Of a stretch of 64,000 nt of DNA, positions 11,460 to 21,198 are shown in pieces. Source of the DNA: Diphasiastrum complanatum (Eukaryota; Streptophyta; Lycopodiopsida; Lycopodiales; Lycopodiaceae); NCBI GenBank assembly GCA_029204225.1, contig CM055094.1:19313540-19377539 (forward strand), in the 5' to 3' direction. How positions within the stretch are numbered: the first letter of the stretch is position 1; every line of letters begins with the position of its first letter. The notes under the pieces were generated by a model. That model worked only from the letters and a program-made list of their open reading frames with translations. It did not search any database and was not told the DNA's origin. A program made the position numbers and the translations under genes.

Positions 11460-12380
11460 GCCTAGATACATATCAAGCTACCCCAAGTTACCACAGATCT
11501 ATTATATGAGTTAAACACGGGTCTATATGAGGCAAGGTGTATATATTGCAAAAAGCGAAAAGGAAGGTCTCCCCTTTTATCATATTTGGACAGATGTGTA
11601 CAACCGGTAATTGGGTTAAAGGTAATTGTAATATTCGGAAAGTTCACCAAATTACATGTGTTGTCGTTTCCGTCTATCTCAAGGTATTCCAGGGGATAGA
11701 TCCAAAAAGGATTGTCAAGTGTTCTTGGTTGAGTCTTGTCTGGAAAACGTCCAACCGTATGATTATTGATAAAGCATATATCGTCAATGTACCTGAACGA
11801 ATATTTGAAGTCGTTTATAAATTTAATTTCCCCTAATCTTGCAAGCCTCTTAATAAACTGCAATTTAAAAAAAGAACGGTACCAATTACAAGACATTGGT
11901 GAATATGAAAAACCCATTGGTATTCCCCCAACCTATCGCCAAGTATGATCCCCAAGTCTGATGTTGCAATTGTCTATCAAATAGAAATTCCAAATGCATA
12001 AGGTATTCTTGCGGTCTACAGTACTCCATTCATATTAACCTGTATTTTTCGAAACCCATTTAAAATCATTGGTTTCAGATATTCGTTTGTATTTGAGCAA
12101 TTTGATTTTAGCAATTTTAAATGCCGAAAAAATCATTTTAGTCATAATAGTTTTCAAATCGTCAATCCCGTTCAAAGGAATATTGCTTTTTTGGGGGTAA
12201 CCTAATTCTTTTGCTTGCTCGTTTTTTGAGTTTGTAATGCAATTTGAGGCTGAAATTTTCAGCACACAAGGCTTGTAGGAGGGCGAGTTCCTGCATCCAT
12301 CTAATGTGTGGTTTCGACACATCTTGGGGCTGATTTTTTAGATTTGATACTTGCTGTTTTTTGTGTCTTTTAGGGCACAT
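11460..12380 (-). pseudogene. Penelope-like reverse transcriptase fragment, copy 1
   Basis: Reverse transcriptase of a Penelope-like retroelement. In order on the minus strand: a degraded lead (12035-12322) ending in DFKWVSKNTG; then the R-stop-VGGIPMGFSYSP motif (11912-11935), matching the xQxxGIPMGxxxSP block of this RT class; FKYSFRYIDDICFINN with the catalytic YIDD at 11780-11791; an IYPLEYLEI segment; and YDKRGDLPF near 11555. A TAG replaces the Gln just before VGG. No GIY-YIG nuclease is seen. The fragment stops abruptly at 11460 where block D sequence starts. Family assignment is from remembered motif patterns, not a search. Confidence 0.8.
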
Positions 12381-12429
12381 TTAGGGTTTGAAAAAGTTTA
12401 TCTTTTTGGCTGGTTTTTATGGCAAGAGA

Positions 12430-12760
12430 TTTCAGCCCACCTATATATATATATAGATTTCTAGGTCCACTCAAGCCTACGTGGCACAGGGCCCAGTTGA
12501 CTTGACATACAAGGTTATGGTAGGCCTACATGGCTTGCCACATGGCAACCCTCAAGCCTGCATGATTTGCCATGTGGTAGACCTACATGGCTTTCCATGT
12601 GGTAGTGTGCGATAGGCTTCGCAAATAGCAGACCACGTAGGCAGAGCCTGGTTGGCTTGCCAGCCTATGATGGGCCTACGTGGCTTGCCACGTGGCTAGC
12701 CCCAAGCCTACATGATTTGCCACATGGCAGTCATACATGACTTGACACGTGGGCACCTAT
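12430..12760 (-). repeat. Inverted GGCTTG array (3' flank of an H unit)
   Basis: A short TATATATATATA run, then AAGCCTACGTGGCAC, TATGGTAGGCCTACATGG and TGCCACATGGCAAC elements. This is the inverse of the DNA directly 3' of the histone-like genes (19395-19545, 44001-44155). Confidence 0.85.
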
Positions 12761-13007
12761 GACAACCTTGGCCAATCGCAGGCCTATGTGGCCTGCTACA
12801 CAAGTCTATGGTAGGCCATGTGGTAAACCACACAAGCCTATGGTAGGACTATGTGGTTGTAGTTGTAGCCTCAACTCGTCGTATGTTGACCTTTCTGAAA
12901 TCCCTGGAATCACTGGCCATTGTACAATCCCCGGGAATGGACTTATATAGGAGAAAAAAGTTGGCACGTGTGAATCCCAGTGACATGTGGCCCAGTCAGT
13001 AGCATTA
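12761..13007 (-). promoter_or_regulatory. Histone-unit promoter remnant without its gene
   Basis: On the minus strand 12915-13005 matches the promoter of the CENH3-like genes: GGCACGTG, then a TATATAAG box (12942-12949) and the start of the leader. The leader and the whole coding sequence are missing, and the array follows within about 150 bp. It is a unit reduced by internal deletion, then cut at 13007 where copia sequence begins. Confidence 0.75.
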
Positions 13008-13675
13008 TGCTTCTAAGATAGAAGGAATAGGATCCATACCTTTATGCTTGGGATTTTCAAGGAAAATCAAGATTGATGGAGTACTTTACTTTTCTAGTAT
13101 CACTAAGAACTTTCTTAGTGTAGTACAATTGCTTGACAATGGTTTGATTGTGGAGTTCGCCACAAATACATGTAACATCAAGAAGGATGGCAAGATCATT
13201 GCTAAAGGCATAAGGTTTGGAAGATTGTTCAAACTAGATGCCTATGTGGATGCTAATATTGTGATGCTAGCCAAGGAGACCAAAGTATCCAACCATATTC
13301 TACGGCACAAAAGACTTGGCCACATCAACTCAAAATCCATGGAGATCATGTGCAAGGAGGAGCTTGCCTCAGGACTTCCAAGATCCTTAGCAAAGTTTAT
13401 ATGATGTTCAAACTCTCTACAATGACATCATTTCAGTCCAACACCTTGAAACCAACCCAATCTTCCATGCAAGACCAAAACATATCGAGATCTCTCATCA
13501 TTTTTTGTCAGAGAAGGTGCAATCTAAGAAGATATCTTTGGAGCATGTGGCAAGTAGTGAATGTGTTGCTGATATCCTCACTAAACCACTTCAAAGAGCT
13601 GCATTTGTGAAGTTAAGGTCAGCCCTAGGGTTGATAGCAATTCTATGTTATCTTCAAACTAGTTGTGAGGAGGTG
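13008..13675 (+). pseudogene. Ty1/copia relic: protease end, pre-integrase and RNase H end
   Basis: The frame 13048-13404 reads IDGVLYFSSITKNFLSV, then CNIKKDGKIIAKG and HKRLGHINSKSMEIM. This is the C-terminal part of copia protease followed by the zinc-binding pre-integrase domain (HKRLGH). Sequence then jumps to the RNase H end: ARPKHIEI, HHFLSEKVQ, VADILTKPLQ, FVKLRSALGL (frame-shifted, about 13460-13640). Integrase core and RT are missing, so most of pol was deleted. A purine-rich GTGAGGAGG at about 13664 is a plausible polypurine tract before the LTR. Confidence 0.85.
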
Positions 13676-13997
13676 TGTTAAATTTACACAAGCTAGTTTG
13701 CATAAATTCCACTTGTAAATGACTTTGAGGCCATGATGTGGGATGTCACACATGCCAAAAGCATAGGATACCTTATTCTAAGTCAAATTATTAACCTAGC
13801 TTTGGAATGGTACCTTTGGATTGTGTCCAAAGAGTGCTTAGATAGGGTAGAAAAAAAAGTAGGAGCTTAAAATAGCAGTTTTTGCATTGTTTTTGGATCT
13901 TGAGGTATCGACCCTAAATAGGGTGGATCAAATGGATTTTTAGGTTGGATGTTAGGGATAGGTTGTGATGATTACATAGAAGCTGTAATACGCTTGA
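13676..13997 (+). mobile_element. Probable copia 3' LTR, partial
   Basis: Starts TGTTAAATTTACAC immediately after the polypurine tract, as copia LTRs do. The far end is not certain: sequence up to about 13990 (GATTACATAGAAGCTGTAAT) recurs inverted at 33190-33310. A second LTR to pair it with is not present nearby. The piece is joined to an E fragment at about 13997. Confidence 0.55.
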
Positions 13998-14113
13998 CTG
14001 TTACCAGAGCCGAACCTTCAATAGAGTCATCAGCCGAGTCCAGAACCTGTCTACCACAACATCTTCCAGTTCTGATGACCCAACTCAAGACAGAATTGAC
14101 ATCACCATGGAAA
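13998..14113 (+). pseudogene. E gene 5' fragment
   Basis: Covers the leader GTTACCAGAGCCGAACC and the first codons of E up to CATGGAAAGCC, then switches to block C sequence (TTTCATTTGAG). The intact E continues GATATCTCTGAG. Both parents share GCCT at the switch, which suggests a short-homology join. Confidence 0.6.
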
Positions 14114-14571
14114 GCCTTTCATTTGAGTTTTGGAAGAATTTATCTTGGATAGTGAAAAAAGTGGTCTTTTGAGGAGGCGTTCAAACTCTCTGATGTTTTC
14201 AGCATCTCCTAAGTTGGCAAGGAGTTTAGCAGAAAGGTTTGCAGCAAATCAATCATGTGCTGGCGTAAAAAAGAGAAAAGTATGTATAACTTGACAACAT
14301 CTCTGCCAAGCTTGTGTAGCCAAAGATAAAAGCCATTCATCTAATTTTGGAAGGATGCACCAGGGAAGAATTTACTAAGATTGTTCATCATGAAACACAA
14401 TGATCCCAAAAAAAAAAAATTTACATGGAGACCCATTTTTTTTTAATTTTATAAAAAAAATACCCATATTTAAAATGCTTCAAATAAAGATATTGTAATG
14501 CTAAAAAAAATGTTGTCTTTTGCAAGAAAATTAATCAAGCTACTAAAATTTTATGACCTAACCTGAACCAA
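14114..14571 (+). mobile_element. Block C 3' tail (gypsy relic end)
   Basis: Matches 38497-38910 in the same orientation: AT-rich, with AAAAATACCCATATTTAAAATG. Non-coding. It marks the left end of the 16.5-kb duplication shared with 38497-55216. Confidence 0.6.
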
Positions 14572-14574
14572 AAG

Positions 14575-14971
14575 GAATCATATGCACATAAATATGCCTC
14601 TTCGAATCATTCCTACAAGATCAGTCGAATCATCATGCAATAATCATCGTTTCCACATCCTATCAAAGCAACATTGCTCCAAAGTTTTCCACAAATTTCT
14701 AGTCCGCATACACTGTCGAGCAATACTCTACATACGCTGCTCAGAGAGCCTAGCCCCCAGGCTCTGCAATCACTATGGACCGAGTCGAGCGTCCATACTC
14801 TACATTCACTGTGGACTGAGTTGAGCATCCATACTCTGCATACAAAGTTGACTGAGTTGAGTCCATCCAAAGACGACCGATCCGAAGCCCTCCGTAGTCG
14901 ACCGAGCCGAGACACCACTTGTCTGTTACCAGAGCCGAACCTTCAACAGAGTCCTTCGCCGAGTCCAAAAT
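14575..14971 (+). repeat. E5 leader with 36-bp tandem repeats
   Basis: DNA directly before the E start codon. It includes about three units of a 36-bp tandem repeat at 14760-14865 (TCTGCATTCACTGTGGACTG type). Frames stay open on both strands because of the unit length, but E starts only at 14972. Six related copies occur in the window, three of them fused to block C. Confidence 0.8.
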
Positions 14972-16115
14972 ATGTCTGCCACAACATCTTCCAGTTCTGA
15001 TGACCCAATTCTAGACAGAATTGACATCACCATGGAAAGCCTCGATATCTCTGAGATGAACACTTGGTACCAGGAGACACACCAGTTCCTGAGCCACATA
15101 GAGTTCCAACTTCCTCTTTTGATCAGTGGCTATCAGAGCCCATTTCAATTGCATATTGCTTATAACCACACTGACAGATTTTCCAGTTCATGTTACCTCC
15201 TTACCAAAATTTTGTTTATATTATCCCTATTTCAGGATAATATAACACAATCAATAGGACCCTCAAAAAGATTGAATCCACAACATACTTGAAATACATA
15301 GACCCCTCAGTGGACAAATGGAAAAAAAAAGATGGTTATCCTATTGAGGTCATAAATGATAAGCCCTTAGCTGCTCTGTGCGCCTATCTAACGAAATATA
15401 CATAGGGCTATAGGTCCAAGATCACGCGTATCCCCATGAAACTATTCCACATGATGGCTGATTCTAAACTACACGATCAGAACCTTTATGACTCGGCCCA
15501 GTTTGCTTCCAACTGCCTCCATGACTATATCAAGAACAAGCAAACCTCCAATTATTGGGCTATCTTCTGGTAGATGTCACATTGCAGCAGTTGAGCCACT
15601 GACCTCGATTTTGAGACCACTTGATGCTAGCAAATAAAAGCTTGGGAGACTCCCTCAGAACCAGCCAAGAATAACAACTCTACTTCCAGGCCTATTGCAA
15701 CAGATTCCACGCAAGCGGCTTCTCAAAAGAGAAAGAGTTCATTCTCTCCACAAGGGCCAACTACAAAGCACCAAACGGTCGACCTAGTGAAGCTTACATC
15801 AAGAAAGACACCCACGTACTCTATGTCACAGACGAAGGATCGTTACAAGTGAAGCGTCATGCTTCATCAGATGAAACAGACTCAAATGATATGGAGTTTA
15901 CATTCGAGGTGTTCCATGGCCCAAAAGGGCTGTCTAAGAAATGCCATGTAAGAGAGAGAAAATTGTCAAATTTTAAAACTCCGACCGAGTTTTTGGTCTG
16001 CCCGCACAACTCCGATGACTTGACCTCACTAGTAACGTATGTAGTTAACTGGAAGTTGGGTAGCCACAACGCGTGGGGTCCATACTTCAAGATTCTATTT
16101 TCTACCATTAACTAA
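14972..16115 (+). pseudogene. Unrecognised gene E, broken (copy E1)
   Basis: Starts ATG SATTSSSSDDP and runs IDITMESLDISEMNTWYQ, LLISGYQSPF. This is the only copy with Gln (CAG at 15083-15085); the other four have TAG there. After about residue 70 the family continues in another frame, and here part of the PISGADLNTFGFPRG segment is deleted near 15230. The 3' part is open at 15849-16115 and ends YVVNWKLGS, AWGPYFKILFS. No domain is recognised. It is always preceded by the E5 leader and here followed by F, so E and F may be parts of one captured or element-borne locus. Confidence 0.55.
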
Positions 16116-16588
16116 CATGACTTCTCATGTAAATGTAAATCGTATTGCACATCAAAGTTTTCTTTCCATCTACTAAAGTGTTCACATCAAAGGAAAACAG
16201 TCTTATCGATCTGCAAATCATGGCAAGAAACTTTGAATATTTTGGTTCACAATGAGCGCCAACGTGAATCTAAATTTTTGAAACTCAGAAAATACGGAAG
16301 TGTGTTGGATCAAATGAAGCGGCAAGGTTATCTCAAACTTTTGCAATTCAAAAATTTGCAATTTCAACACACATCTATTGAAAAAATATTTTGCTTATTT
16401 TGCTCATAACTGCAAAGCTTTGATTTTGCATATAAAGCAAGAAACATGGAGTGTGATGGATCAAAAAGAGTGCCAAGGTCATTTCCAACTTTTCCAATTA
16501 TTTTTTTTTATAATTAAGATGAGTTTTAATAGCTTACAAGATATATAACAAGTGGGTTTTCTACTAGATTAATCTATCGATTATTAAG
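16116..16588 (+). other. E-F spacer
   Basis: AT-rich DNA between E and F with no gene seen. Nearly identical to 40722-41195. Confidence 0.6.
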
Positions 16589-18186
16589 ATGTCTAAATAT
16601 CATCTCCATATTGATCTTCCCACAGAATATGCTCCACTGTCGAGAAAAAATCTGAAAGGTTCCACCTTACCAGCTCACCAAAGGACGAAAGACAGGAAAT
16701 ATTGTGATCTATGGGTTGATGGAAGTTTGTATCCAATCGATCCAAGCTCAATGCAACATCCAAATTTTAGATCGGTCACACAACTCATATTGTTTTTGTG
16801 TGAAGGACACGATAGTCTATTGGGTTATTGTGAAAGATTGAAAAGTTATGGCATTAGTTATTCAATGAGAAAATCCACTATTTGGAAAATATGTTGAATG
16901 GTTTGCTTACTGACTACCGAGAAAAAGAAATTTTTTTTTGCAAACAAAAGAAGAAAATGAAATCTTGAAGATAGATAATTCTCGTTTGCAAGGTATTATA
17001 TTAAACCTCAACCAAGAAACTGACAATATGAAACTAATTGTACAAACATTGTGTACCTCATATTGTCAAATAAATGTAGAAGTAAACACATTTCGGAAGA
17101 AAATACTGAACAATAAGTGAAAAAGAGTTATTTTAAAAAGTAGTGACGAGCTCTCAACAAGTGGGGGTCAACGGAAAAAAGGAATATATGCTTTCAAGTA
17201 GGATCAATGGTTGTGAATTGTTTTTTTCTAAATCTTATTTTTATTTTGCGGAGCAGCTTTAGTCACCAATGAAAATCCGAAAGACAAGGACATGATTGGA
17301 AAGTCTTTGAGTGCATACTTACAGCCAAGTCAACGACGAGTCTACTTGGAAATCAACGATATTCTCGAATCGTGCCCAAGATTGCAGAGGCCCTTATGGG
17401 CGAAGTCGGCAAGATCATTGACCGAAAATTGATACAAGGAGCATGTGATTATTCTGGTATTAGTAGGGATGCATATGACACAATGTTTAAAATTATCAAA
17501 GAGGCATTTGGACAAGTACATGTAAAACAATTTCCTATTCCCCGGCCCTTTCAAATCAAATTAGCGAGGGATGTGTTAAACAGGGGTTTGCAAAACATCA
17601 TTGGTAATCCTTACCATATCAATAAAATTTATAACTCAAAACATGGCACTTTGTCATATGATTCTACCAACAATATGTTTGTAGATCTGAATCATTTATA
17701 GAGATTTATTGTAAAGTTTTATGGAATCACGAACGAAATTGAAAGGGTTAGTGTTACACTTATGAATGGAACATTAAGCAATACGATAAACTCGGAGAGT
17801 CTTAATTTCAGTGTGCAGTCCGAAAATAATATTTGGTGGTTGGCAGCTTTCCAGGTTTAAATCTATTCTATTGAGTACTAGCAACTAATTCATCTCGAGA
17901 ATTAATGGTTTTGTGTTTTAAGCTAATATTGTTTTGTTATTATAGGTCTGAGTTCAATTCTCTTCAAATAGTTCATGATTTTGTGTTTCAAACAGGTTTT
18001 AAAGAAGATCATGAAATTCTATTTTGGATTTTTAGTAAAACAGAATATCCAGAGATAATTAAGAATCATATGAGCGACACACCACTCAATGTTCCTAGAA
18101 TAGGTGATTTTAAGGTGGAATGGTATTTGGTTCACACACCAAGAGCTACAGGGAGTGAAAGTCCAAAACTTACAGAAATGTTTTAA
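16589..18186 (+). pseudogene. Unrecognised multi-exon gene F (copy F1)
   Basis: Begins ATG SKYHLHIDLPTEYAPLSRK, with ILFLCEGHDSLLGYCERLK; a frameshift near 16860 leads into a coiled-coil stretch (NEILKIDNSRLQ, NLNQETDNMKL). Two intron-like gaps are visible. One is about 17201-17253, ending in a pyrimidine-rich tract and GCGGAGCAG. The other is 17854-17945, from CAG/GTTTAA to TTATTATAG/G. Coding blocks after them include MIGKSLSAYLQPSQRRVYLEI, KIAEALMGEVGKIIDRKLI, NNIWWLAAF and RSEFNSLQIVHDFVFQTGF, ending KLTEMF. A frameshift near 17370 and a stop at 17699 break the line. Function unknown. The copy at 41196-42791 is almost identical, so these lesions or predicted borders are shared. Confidence 0.5.
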
Positions 18187-18284
18187 CTAATCAAACAACA
18201 TTTATATAGCTAAAACCAATAAAACCCAAGTCGTACACTCGTCGATCCAACAACGGATCAGATCTATTGCACGTAATACAACCG

Positions 18285-18660
18285 TCCACACGTGTGAGAC
18301 CACACGTGCTACAATACACGTCAATCTGCCATTCGGCCGCATGCCCACACGTGCGAGCTAACACGTGCCAGAACACACGTCACCAAACCATTCGACCACA
18401 TGGCCACATGTGCAAGTTTCACGCGTGCGGATACAGAAGTGTGGTCCCACACGTCAATTACTGATTGGGCCACGTGACCACACGTGCGAGCCGATACGTG
18501 CAAGAACACATGTCGCTGATCCATTCGGCCACGTGTCCCCACATGGGATCCCAGACGTAATGATCCAGACGTGCAGTTTTACACATGCGTATACAAACGT
18601 GTGGTTCCACATGTCAGCTATTGACTGGGCCACGTGTCGCTGGGATTCACACGTGCCAAC
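18285..18660 (+). promoter_or_regulatory. CACGTG-rich promoter array of the CENH3-like gene
   Basis: I count nine perfect CACGTG hexamers in about 380 bp, mostly as ACACGTGY, plus many one-base variants (CACATG, CACGTC, TACGTG). They sit in degenerate direct repeats anchored by CCATTCGGCC or TGATTGGGCC, spaced about 56-103 bp apart. CACGTG is the plant G-box, bound by bHLH and bZIP factors. The array ends just before a TATA box and lies directly upstream of the histone-like ATG, as in both other units. Confidence 0.75.
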
Positions 18661-18669
18661 TTTTTCTCC

Positions 18670-18677
18670 TATATAAG
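18670..18677 (+). promoter_or_regulatory. TATA box of histone unit 1
   Basis: TATATAAG, 335 bp before the ATG. The same octamer is at the same distance in unit 2 and in the inverted unit at 63545-63552. A start of transcription near 18700 would be expected. Confidence 0.7.
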
Positions 18678-18753
18678 TCCATTCTCGGGGATTGTATAGG
18701 GTTTCGCGTAATTTGCTGTCATGTTTGATTGCTTCCATACGACCTGCATTCGT

Positions 18754-18996
18754 GATATCGCCAGCATGCTAGCGACCTCGTCCCCAGGCCTAGTCCTTAC
18801 ACCCTCTCATGTCGTAGCGATATCAGCCTGACTTTCCCAGTATCGCCATCATGCAAGCCCCTGCCTCTCCCCGCCTGTCTCTGCCACTCTCTCGCGTTGT
18901 AGCGATATCACCCTTAGACTTCTCAGTGTTGCCATTACGCGAGATAATTTAGCTCTCTCTTCTGCTGTATCTCTGTCCTCGCATGGTATAGATATC
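18754..18996 (+). repeat. Leader with GATATC repeats
   Basis: Between TATA box and ATG, GATATC occurs at 18754, 18819, 18904 and 18991, that is every 65-87 bp, inside diverged repeats of the type GTAGCGATATCA...CAGTATCGCCATCATGC. Probably transcribed as 5' leader. It could bind a factor, fold, or simply be a fossil satellite. Confidence 0.6.
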
Positions 18997-19004
18997 CGGC
19001 CTCA

Positions 19005-19463
19005 ATGGCTCGGACGAAGCAAACTGCTAGGCTTACCCATTTTGTTCAACCATCCCGTCCCCTGACATTTGAACCCATACGTGTGCAAAGACGCGGAAGA
19101 CCTCGCCGTCCATGGTTGAGGGACATCAGGGCCTTACAGAGGTACACCAAACTTGTGATCCTGTAAGCAGCCTTGTACCGGGCTGTGAGGGAGGTTACAC
19201 AAGATATGACCACGCATCTGCCCTATGCAGTGAGGTGGAATATCGCTGCATTGGAGGCCCTCCATATTGCATACGAGGACTTCCAGACAAAATTGTTTGA
19301 GGAATCAATGCAGTGTTCCATTCATGGCAAGAGCGTGACACTGATGCCCAAGGACATGCTTCTTGTCATGAGGTTTCGAAACACCTATGACAACGGTATG
19401 CCACATGGCAAATCATACAGGCTTGAGGGTTGCCATGTGGCAAGCTATGTAGGCCTACCATAA
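19005..19463 (+). pseudogene. CENH3-like histone gene, unit 1, one stop
   Basis: Same protein as 43611-44069. ATG gives MARTKQTAR, then an Arg-rich RRGRPRRP segment and the H3 fold. An AAA codon has become TAA at 19164-19166, codon 54, just before helix alpha-1, so only a 53-residue tail fragment would be made. After the stop the frame is open to 19463. It also differs in GKSVTL (Arg to Ser at the DNA-contacting loop 2) and EESM. It retains the VRW residue pair. Same promoter, TATA and leader as the uninterrupted copy, 24606 bp away. Confidence 0.85.
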
Positions 19464-20198
19464 CCTTGTATGTCAAGCCAACTAGGCCCTGTGCCACGTA
19501 GGCTTGAGTGGACCTAGAGATCTATATATATATATAGGTGGGCTCAAAAGTTGCCACTTGGCAAACCACACAGGCCTACCATAGGCTTGCGTGGCAGGCC
19601 ACATAGGCATGGCATGTTTCTGATGCTTCCTACATAAGAATGTCGCAGGCTACCACATAGGCTTGTCATAGGCTTGTGTGGCAAGCAAACCAGGCTCTGC
19701 CATGTAGGCTTGAGCGGAGCTAGAGAGAGAGAGCTGGGGCTCCCAAGTTGCCATGTGGCAAGCCATGTAGGCATGTGATGAGATAAACCATAGGCTTGCG
19801 TGGCAGGCCACATAGGCATGGCATATTTCTGATGCTTCCCACGTAAGCATGTCGCAGGATACCACATGGGCTTGCCATAGGCTTGTGTGGCAAGCCAGCC
19901 AAGCTCTGCCATGTAGGCTTGAGTGGAGCTAGAGAGAGAGAGCTGGGCCTCCCAAGTTGCCATGTGGCAAGCCATGTAGGCATGTCATGAGATAAACCAC
20001 ACAGGTTGGGGACTTGCCATGTGGCAAGCCATGTAGGCCTATCATAGGCTTGCGTGGTAGGTCATATAGGCATGACATAGGCTTGATGCTAGTATGTTCA
20101 TGCTGGTATGTTGTAGTCTGCCATATAGGCTTGACATAGGCTTGTGTGGCAAGCCAACTAAGCTATACCACGTGGGTTTCCCATGTAGGCTTGAGTGG

Positions 20199-20200
<2 letters not shown>
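19395..20200 (+). repeat. GGCTTG/TGCCACATGGCA array after unit 1
   Basis: Tandem, degenerate repeats with a longer unit of about 195-210 bp marked by CCCAAGTTGCCATGTGGCAAGC at 19743 and 19952 (and a variant at 19549). Short elements are TGCCACATGGCA, CATAGGCTTGCGTGGCAGGCC and GAGCTAGAGAGAGAGAGCT. Includes an (AT)n run near 19522. The first elements form the C-terminal codons and stop of the histone-like frame. Minus-strand frames here are repeat artefacts. Confidence 0.85.

Positions 20201-20201
<1 letters not shown>

Positions 20202-20238
<37 letters not shown>
20202..20238 (+). repeat. (GA)n microsatellite, 37 bp
   Basis: GA run between the array and a block B junction. The equivalent run is 31 bp at 44755. 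Confidence 0.95.
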
Positions 20239-20241
<3 letters not shown>

Positions 20242-20284
20242 TCACACATGAACTACTTCCCTGTGGTATGGCCTAGCATCAACG

Positions 20285-20647
20285 TTGAAAAAAATATCTG
20301 ATGGAGATAAGAAGGGTCCCAAAAAATATCTGATGGAGATAAGAAGGAAAGCAGCCTTGTACCGGGTTGTGAGGGAGGTTACACAAGATATGACCACGCA
20401 TCTGCCCTATGCAGTGAGGTGGAATATCGCTGCATTGGAGGCCCTCCATATTGCATACGAGGACTTCCAGACAAAATTGTTTGAGGATTCGATGCAGTGT
20501 TCCATTCATGGCAAGAGGGTGACACTGATGCCCAAGGACATGCTTCTTGTCATGAGGTTTCGAAACACCTATGACAGCGGTATGCCACATGGCAAATCAT
20601 GCAGGCTTGAGGGTTGCCATGTGGCAAGCCATGTAGTCCTACCATAA
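20285..20647 (+). pseudogene. Truncated CENH3-like histone fold fused to block B
   Basis: The histone sequence starts abruptly at AAAGCAGCC (20348), the codons for KAALYR, and keeps helices alpha-1 to alpha-3 (VREVTQDM, VRWN, FEDSMQC, IHGKRVTLMPKD). The whole tail, alpha-N helix, promoter and leader are missing. The frame is open from a TTG at 20285, with block B-derived DGDKKG codons in front; there is no ATG in that lead apart from one at 20333 in 'YLMEIRR'. The histone-fold part ends, as in the full copies, in the array-coded tail GMPHGKS. A low-level product is possible but no promoter is seen. Confidence 0.7.
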
Positions 20648-21091
20648 CCTTGTATGTCAAGCCAACTGGGCCCTGTGCCACGTAGGCTTGAGTGGACCTA
20701 TAGATCTATATATATATATAGGTGGGCTCAAAAGTTGTCACTTGGCAACCCATACAGGCCTACTATAGGCTTTCGTGGCCGGGCACATAGGCATGGCATA
20801 TTTCTGATGCTTCCCACGTAAGCATGTCGCAGGCTACCGCATAGGCTTGCCATAGGCTTGTGTGGCAAGCAAACCAAGCTCTGCCATGTAGGCTTGAGCG
20901 GAGCTAGAGAGAGAGAGCTGGGGCTCCCAAGTTGCCATGTGGCAAGCCATGTAGGCATGTCATGAGATAAACCATAGGCTTGCGTGGCAGGCCACATAGG
21001 CATGGCATATTTCTGATGCTTCCCAAGTAAGCATGTCGCATGCAAGCCAACGAAGCTATACCACGTGGGTTTGCCATGTAGGCTTGAGTGG

Positions 21092-21094
<3 letters not shown>
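20580..21094 (+). repeat. GGCTTG/TGCCACATGGCA array
   Basis: Continuation of the same array family after the truncated histone copy, with the (AT)n run near 20708 and one longer unit. It ends at a GA microsatellite. Confidence 0.85.

Positions 21095-21145
<51 letters not shown>
21095..21145 (+). repeat. (GA)n microsatellite, 51 bp
   Basis: Perfect GA run. The duplicate at 45884-46036 is 153 bp, a threefold expansion and the largest length difference between the two big duplicates. Confidence 0.95.
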
Positions 21146-21147
<2 letters not shown>

Positions 21148-21198
21148 TGAGTGAGGAGTCACACATGAACTACTTGCCTGTGGTATGGCCTAGCATCA

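Noticed and set aside
12440-12460. (AT)n near the arrays as a hairpin terminator
   Set aside because: A plain dinucleotide run in a plant-like genome; nothing points to a terminator function.
14613-14968. Frames on both strands in the E5 leader (repeats of LHSLWTELSVHT type)
   Set aside because: A 36-bp tandem repeat keeps any stop-free frame open; the frames do not connect to E and exist in both directions.
18267-18738. Overlapping frames on both strands in the CACGTG array
   Set aside because: No protein-like pattern; the region is a promoter array and the frames differ between units.
19544-19983. Minus-strand frames of 70-143 residues across the GGCTTG arrays
   Set aside because: Open only because the repeat lacks stops; three overlapping frames give similar low-complexity products.
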